The notes under the pieces: generated by a model
Seen by the model: only the letters and a program-made list of their open reading frames with translations
Told to the model about the DNA's origin: nothing
The model's database searches: none
Translations under genes and position numbers: made by a program
Part shown: positions 40,937 to 64,000 of the stretch, piece by piece
Numbering within the stretch: the first letter of the stretch is position 1
Layout of the letters: every line of letters starts with the position of its first letter
Origin: Amorphochlora amoebiformis
Taxonomy: Eukaryota > Cercozoa > Chlorarachniophyceae
NCBI GenBank assembly: GCA_054601695.1
Contig: BAAHQB010000380.1
Coordinates: 1 to 64,000 of the forward strand
Length of the DNA: 64,000 bases
Direction of reading: 5' to 3'

Positions 40937-42174
40937 TATATAAATATACATATATACATATATATCTATATCTATACATATATATATATATATATGTAAA
41001 TATGATATAAAAGTATATAACCCATTTTTCTCCAGGTGTAGCCGCCGGGTTTCTGTTGGCAGGCCAGACCTATTCTCTAACGACTTTTATCCTGTTCTCG
41101 GGATACAACTACCCGGCGGGCAGAATCAAGAGCAGGCACCTAAGGCGGACAATTCAGACCGGACTCGTGTACATTTGGAACAACGCTCTGTTGTTCATGT
41201 TCATCTATTTCGTGCTCCGTCCGGTAAGCCGGTGGTTGGACGGGGAAGCGTACAGCGAGATGACCGTGACGAAAATGTTGGAGTTGGAGAAAGGCGTCGC
41301 TTGGAATGTGTTCCAAATCTTGCGGTGCATATTTGAGCGGCCAATATCCATCACTTGGTACCTTGGGTCGCTGTTCGCGTGGATGATCTTGTCGCCGTTC
41401 TGGATTCGTCTTCGGTTCCCCTTTGCAGCCGCTGTGGGTCTCCAAATGGTCGTAACGTCGTACGGCTCCAAAGATCTCTCCAAGACAGCCTATAGCCCTT
41501 TTTTCACCCTCGTTTATTTCCCCTACTTCATCCTCGGCACCATGATCAAGTTCTACAAATGGGACCAAAAGCTGCTGGCTCTCGCGTCGCTGCCGTTGGC
41601 ATACGACGTCGGCTCGCTAACGGTGCTTCTCGTATTCACCTCGAGTTTCCTCCATCCGTACCCGGCGAGCATATGGAACGCGTTCGGGTGGCCGTGGGGC
41701 TCGTTCATGGCCATGTTTGAAAATGAGCGCGCCTACTATTGTGTGGGCCGCTCCGCCTTCATCTTGGTCTCGGTGAGTGTTATCTTTGCCTTGTTCTGCG
41801 TCATGCCGTCCTTCCCCACCTACTTCTCGAGGGCCTCCAAATATACCCTCATCGCATACATCTTCCACATGTATGTGGTTCTCACGCTCGCCACGCTTGG
41901 TATCTACGGCAAGGTCTTCGACGAAACCGTTAACTACCAGATTGGATTTAAAGGCTACGTCATCTTGATGGCCATCTTCTGGACCACCTCGTTCATGCTC
42001 ATGCACCCTCCCATCTCCCGGATATTTGGGGCCGTCGCGTCCCCACCCTTCCTGAATTGGATGCTACGCCCTTCCCTGGAAATGTCAGCTTCATCAAAAC
42101 TCACATCCACAACACGCACACTCACGTCTGCAACATTGCCACCAACATCGAACACGCTCTCGCGAAAAGGTTAG
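37205..42174 (+). CDS. Acyltransferase-3-like membrane protein, 4 exons
   Basis: Exons 37205-37714, 38013-38724, 39906-40115 and 41036-42174; phases 0, 1 and 1 match, giving 856 residues. Residues 1-30 are a signal peptide ([18 protein letters not shown]). Next come a hydrophilic region with (QA)n near 133-157 and an acidic/basic linker. The multi-span part holds [13 protein letters not shown], then [20 protein letters not shown], which resembles the first helix of the acyltransferase-3 family (catalytic His after an IDxxR-like motif, here K for R), then [10 protein letters not shown] and [13 protein letters not shown], and many other TM segments. Such enzymes move acyl groups to sugars or lipids across membranes; the substrate here is unknown. 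The start is the ATG before the signal peptide. Introns 2 and 3 are almost all TA repeats. Confidence 0.75.
37588..37662 (+). repeat. Coding (CAGGCT)n hexamer array
   Basis: About 12-13 in-frame CAGGCT copies in exon 1 of the acyltransferase-like gene, encoding alternating Gln-Ala. A hexamer keeps the frame whatever its copy number. Confidence 0.95.
37715..38012 (+). other. Intron 1 of acyltransferase-like gene
   Basis: GTAAAG...TTCGCAG. Mostly TA repeats. A stop codon follows the donor in frame, so splicing is needed to reach exon 2. Confidence 0.75.
38725..39905 (+). repeat. Intron 2: (TA)n with (CT)n
   Basis: 1181 bases, GTACGC...ACAACAG. Almost all TA, with (GTATAT)n near 39555 and CT repeats at 39601-39623. 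Confidence 0.85.
40116..41035 (+). repeat. Intron 3: (TA)n
   Basis: 920 bases, GTAATT...TTTTTCTCCAG, a strong pyrimidine-rich acceptor. Almost all TA; a block with TATTCATTACATAAATATATATG is duplicated at 40681 and 40749. Confidence 0.85.
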
Positions 42175-42784
42175 CCCGAACTCCTCAATGAGCTGCTTCT
42201 ACATTGCACCTGCCTGACTCTGCGTAAATTTCACCTACATTCCTTGAAATTTCACCGACATTCCTTGAAACCGTTGCAGGTATCTTAACTACATATGTAG
42301 CTAGATCTATCACTGTATCACCTGCACAATCGCAATTGGACTCAAGTTAACTAGGTTAATATCTAGAATATTCATAAGTGATAAACTTACGAATTCTGTC
42401 ATCATGATCTTGTGTAATTTACGCTTAGATATATATAGCGCTCTGTGATACTACTAATACTAGCCGCTTGACATGCGATTATACTAGTTATACCTCTAGA
42501 ATCGAAATTGTTAACGATTATGTAGATTACTATGATTATATTAATAGATTCAGCGCGAGGCTATACATCTATTATATGGCATATATAAGCCGCTGGACTA
42601 GCTGGATAGGACTAGTAGGATTATAGATATGTCACTTTAGTTACTAGCTCGCAACCTGTTAAGTTACAGTCTAGACAGTGCCTGTTAGAGGGCCGTATTC
42701 ATGGTTATTGTCATATACTAGATATAATTTATCTAGACTGAGTACAAAACTGACATTGTGTCATGCACATGTAGATCATAGTAT

Positions 42785-42815
<31 letters not shown>

Positions 42816-42842
42816 AACACATATATACACATATGTATATAA

Positions 42843-42881
<39 letters not shown>

Positions 42882-43169
42882 TGTATACTGTTGCTGTAAC
42901 CTTGGGTTTATACAGTCGAATGATTGATAAAGTAATTAATGTCATAATATTGCATGATCTAGATGATTGTACTCCATATCGCGGACGGTTGGCTGTGAGT
43001 AGAGTGAATCCTACGCATACAAAGTAGGCTTCCCCACTTTCCAGGAATTCTACCCACCCAGTACACACATACATAAATACATACATGTACATACATCAAA
43101 ATGGAAGTATAAATATTTCAAAACAAAATTATATGTACATGTATATATATCAAATATATATATATATCC

Positions 43170-43205
<36 letters not shown>

Positions 43206-43228
43206 CACACACATATACATGTAATATA

Positions 43229-43272
<44 letters not shown>

Positions 43273-43309
43273 TATACATATAGCAGTTGTGTATGCATAT
43301 ATATGGGAA
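42175..43309. other. Convergent intergenic region with CTAG-rich island
   Basis: Lies between the stop of the plus-strand acyltransferase-like gene and the stop of the minus-strand VOC gene. 42301-42780 holds 12 CTAG by my count (about two expected). Then come TA repeats, a unique stretch 42880-43080 and more TA repeats. No further exon supported. Confidence 0.7.
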
Positions 43310-48608
<5,299 letters not shown>

Positions 48609-50093
48609 ATGATGAACGCCGGAGCCGCCAGACGAATCTTCAATGTCGCTGCAGTTGCAGGGGGAGCAAAAGTAGCAAAGGGATCAGCAAACGCCGACTC
48701 CCAGCACGAGTTTTCTCAGGTGAGGCTTTACCTGATCTCTCTTTTCATGGAGAAATTCCCATAACCGATCGAGGTTCAAATCAATGACAATTCCTGAATC
48801 ATCAGCCGGACAAGCACCGTGTAATTTTCTCCCCGAATGACATGGAGAACCGTTCGATCGCGCTTGACAGGAAAAAGCTGGCGGGAATCGCAATGTGGGA
48901 GATGAAGGACGCGCCAAAAGACGTGCTCACGGGCATGGTGCTCAGTCTTGGGGAAGGTTTCTTGATTTCATTCTACTCCTACCTTCTTTCATAGTCATGA
49001 TTTGTTCTCTGAAGCTCTTCCTTGGCATATAATTAATACCCGGAGAAAAACATGCTCAGCCCGAATCCGAGGCTCACAATCGTTACTCATGGATTGCAAG
49101 GATTTTATAGATTTTCATGATTGGAATGCGTATAAATTATTCTTTGACGTTTCGTTGCTTTTCAGATCTCGCCAAAGATCCCGCTGTTCAGCTCGCTGTT
49201 TATAAGAGATTTGGACTGCCAATGGTACACACTTGATATGACCCGAAGTATCGGACATCATCTCGTAACCATATGTTTATCATCTCAGGAGCCCGCACTC
49301 AAAGGAGCAGAGGGCGACGATGATGAACTGCGGGAGTCAAGCGAGGGGGTAAGACAGTGATGGAATCTGATTCCTCCATTTATCCGGATATAATGGAAGT
49401 GATCTTTGTGTGTGATTAGATGGACATGGATAGGGGATCACTTGAGGATGAGCTTGCTCATCTCAGGGTAGTAATTCCACTTCTATCTGAAAATCCTGCT
49501 CTTACCCCGCCCCTTGCCTGTGAGGTGGGTCTGTCTCGTTGCTCATTTTGTTCTTTACATTTGATTTAGGATGAGCTCGAAAGTCAGCAGACCCTCAACG
49601 ATCAACTCATCTACCACAGCGATCGGTAGTATCAATCGGCATATACTAAATGCTATTTGAAAGGATCCCGTAACGCTAATGCTCGTGAATGATTTAACAG
49701 CTTGAGCGAGGACAAGCTTAAGCTTAAGCGTCAGCTGAAGGCGCGCGAAGCCAGACTCCAAAAAGTGGAAAAGGTCCATCAAATCAGATACATTGCCGCA
49801 TATCTAAATTGTAATGTGTATAAGCGTGAAATGTGATTGTCGCAGGAGCGCAATGCCTTAGAGGAAAAGCTCAACAAGCTCGGGATCGAGTCCAAGGAGC
49901 ACGGCGCCCTCGTCGCCCCACCCCCTAAGCCGGCGGATCCCGCGAATCGCGGTCGAGACCGAGAACACGAGCGCGAAGAGGAGGAGCCTCGTGAGGAGCC
50001 ACAACCCGAGTGGCACTTTGGCGATATTCTGACCAAGGCGCTGGCCGTGGCGGCGATCGTAATCCTCATGGCGGTCGTCAGGAAGAAAGGTCA

Positions 50094-50138
<45 letters not shown>

Positions 50139-50442
50139 TTATATTCGTCTGTGTAATTTATTTCCTGTATGCGGATATGAACATCAATGTATGTAAAAAA
50201 TGTGATGAACGTTTGAAATGTCTCACATTAAGGATAAATATGTACGTGGACATTTCACTTTGGTATGTTGAATTTCTATTTTATTGGGAGGGTGCTGTAC
50301 AAATGTTGGGTTTTGTGTTCGTGTCGCGTAAACTGACAGCAATCATTATGTGTTTCCAATTTCTCACCATCGATCAGGACCAGTCACCGTCCTTGCGGCC
50401 GCTGCTGCCAGTGCTTGGGCTGGTTACAGGCAGAGGTTCTAG
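48609..50442 (+). CDS. Coiled-coil protein with C-terminal membrane hairpin, 9 exons
   Basis: Exons 48609-48719, 48806-48956, 49166-49224, 49289-49348, 49420-49467, 49570-49625, 49701-49773, 49846-50089, 50378-50442. All phases agree; total 867 bases, 288 residues. The N terminus NAGAARRIFNVAAVAGGAKVA is basic and alanine-rich, like a mitochondrial leader. Residues about 40-110 form a small domain I do not recognise (KHRVIFSPNDMENRSIALDR). Residues 125-195 are a coiled coil rich in E, K, L and Q. Then come a Pro/Arg/Glu-rich linker and two TM segments (LAVAAIVILMAVV, VTVLAAAAASAWAG) with a two-residue turn near KKGP. It ends YRQRF. Such a layout suits an organelle-membrane protein with a hairpin anchor; the function is unknown. 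ATG at 48609 or 48612. Confidence 0.8.
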
Positions 50443-50762
50443 AGCGGTCTTTTTGACCTGTTCTTGGCATTCTTCTCTGATATTCATTCCGAAACCTGGG
50501 TTTTAAAGAACTTTTCTCCCGGCCAAGCAAAACATTACTAATTAGCAATAGTCGGCCATCACATTTCCTCTTCTCGGATAATGATAACCAGAAAATACAG
50601 ACGGTTAATAGTTTCGGTTGGTTCTACAGCATCTAAAACTAATTTGCTAGGTGTACAGCAAGCAGCTCGGCGTCGTACAGGATAAATGTTAATGTAAAAA
50701 TTTGTTTCTCAATAATCATGTGCAGCGAATTCAACACAGCATCGTTATTATTACATTATATA

Positions 50763-50799
<37 letters not shown>

Positions 50800-51156
50800 T
50801 AGAACTAGTACTAGTACTAGGATATATACTATCTCTAGTATCTAGAGTCTATACATCAGTCTGCGTACTGGTCGGTGTGCGTGTGGTGCATTTGTATTTA
50901 CGATTCACTTCTCATGTACGTAGTACTGATGTCGAATATTAATCACTACTAGCACTAATCTAGAGATTACCAAGATAGTCTAGTAGTATCATATGATTCA
51001 TATTCATTATATCCAGATTTTTCAATACTCGGCGCGCCCGATATATATATATAAATATATATACATATATATATATACTTTATAATATACGATATATATT
51101 CAATGATATATCTGTATATACAAACTTCTATGTGTACTAAGCCTGGATATATCATG

Positions 51157-51195
<39 letters not shown>

Positions 51196-51393
51196 TTTGT
51201 ACATACATATACAAGATACAATACCTAGATACTATGGCCGATATCCTTATAGCTCAGTGGATGCTCATGACATTAATACATCTTGTTTACAAAACTTGGT
51301 ATATGATTGGTGTGCGTGCAATATTAATCAGGGAGACTAGTAAGATAGGAAATACGGCTTTGCCGCGCGATCACCGAAGAAGCAAGAAGTTGA
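50443..51393. other. Convergent intergenic region with CTAG-rich island
   Basis: Between the stops of two convergent genes. 50797-50992 holds nine CTAG in about 195 bases, including a run TACTAGTACTAG. TA repeats lie at 50756-50797, 51040-51080 and 51158-51192. A 77-codon plus-strand frame (51234-51467) overlaps the last exon of the Cys-rich gene in antisense and is rejected. Confidence 0.7.

Positions 51394-64000
<12,607 letters not shown>

Overview
The window is nuclear DNA from a eukaryote, most likely a protist. It opens with CCCTAA-type telomere-like repeats, carries one 18S-5.8S-28S rRNA unit, and its protein genes are cut into many small exons (mostly 40-150 bases) with GT..AG introns. 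I could not place the organism further from sequence alone. A very large share of the window is (TA)n microsatellite, which makes long meaningless YIYIY reading frames on both strands; these are not annotated as genes. Layout. 1-2.4 kb: variant telomere repeats, then a 5'-truncated DIRS-like retroelement (RNase H end and tyrosine recombinase) broken by (TA)n and (GA)n. 2.4-3.4 kb: minisatellites, including a 76-bp tandem repeat. 3433-8637: a complete, apparently intact Ty3/gypsy-type LTR retrotransposon on the minus strand, with two 191-bp LTRs that read as identical. 9.3-15 kb: the rRNA unit, minus strand, transcribed toward the chromosome end, with G-rich and 172-bp repeats upstream of 18S. 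16-22.8 kb: subtelomere-like repeats with no gene I can support. From 22.9 kb on there are five multi-exon genes whose exons I joined by hand from splice signals and codon phase. They alternate in orientation: an 8-TM internally duplicated membrane protein (minus, 36341 to 22910); an acyltransferase-3-like membrane protein (plus, 37205 to 42174); a VOC/glyoxalase-fold protein with a possible mitochondrial leader (minus, 47678 to 43310); a coiled-coil protein with a C-terminal membrane hairpin (plus, 48609 to 50442); and the 3' part of a very large Cys-rich type I membrane protein with a coiled-coil tail (minus, from beyond 64000 to 51394). Two patterns recur. First, minisatellites repeatedly start at, or contain copies of, exon/intron borders, so that splice acceptors, donors or whole small exons lie in tandem (24.2-24.6, 28.2-28.9, 32.77-32.89, 44.48-44.57, 56.1-56.19 kb). 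Second, short islands very rich in the tetranucleotide CTAG lie 3' of gene ends (22.2-22.76, 42.3-42.78, 50.8-51.0 kb), two of them between convergent genes. Gene models rest on consistent reading phase across introns; no search, alignment or transcript data was available.
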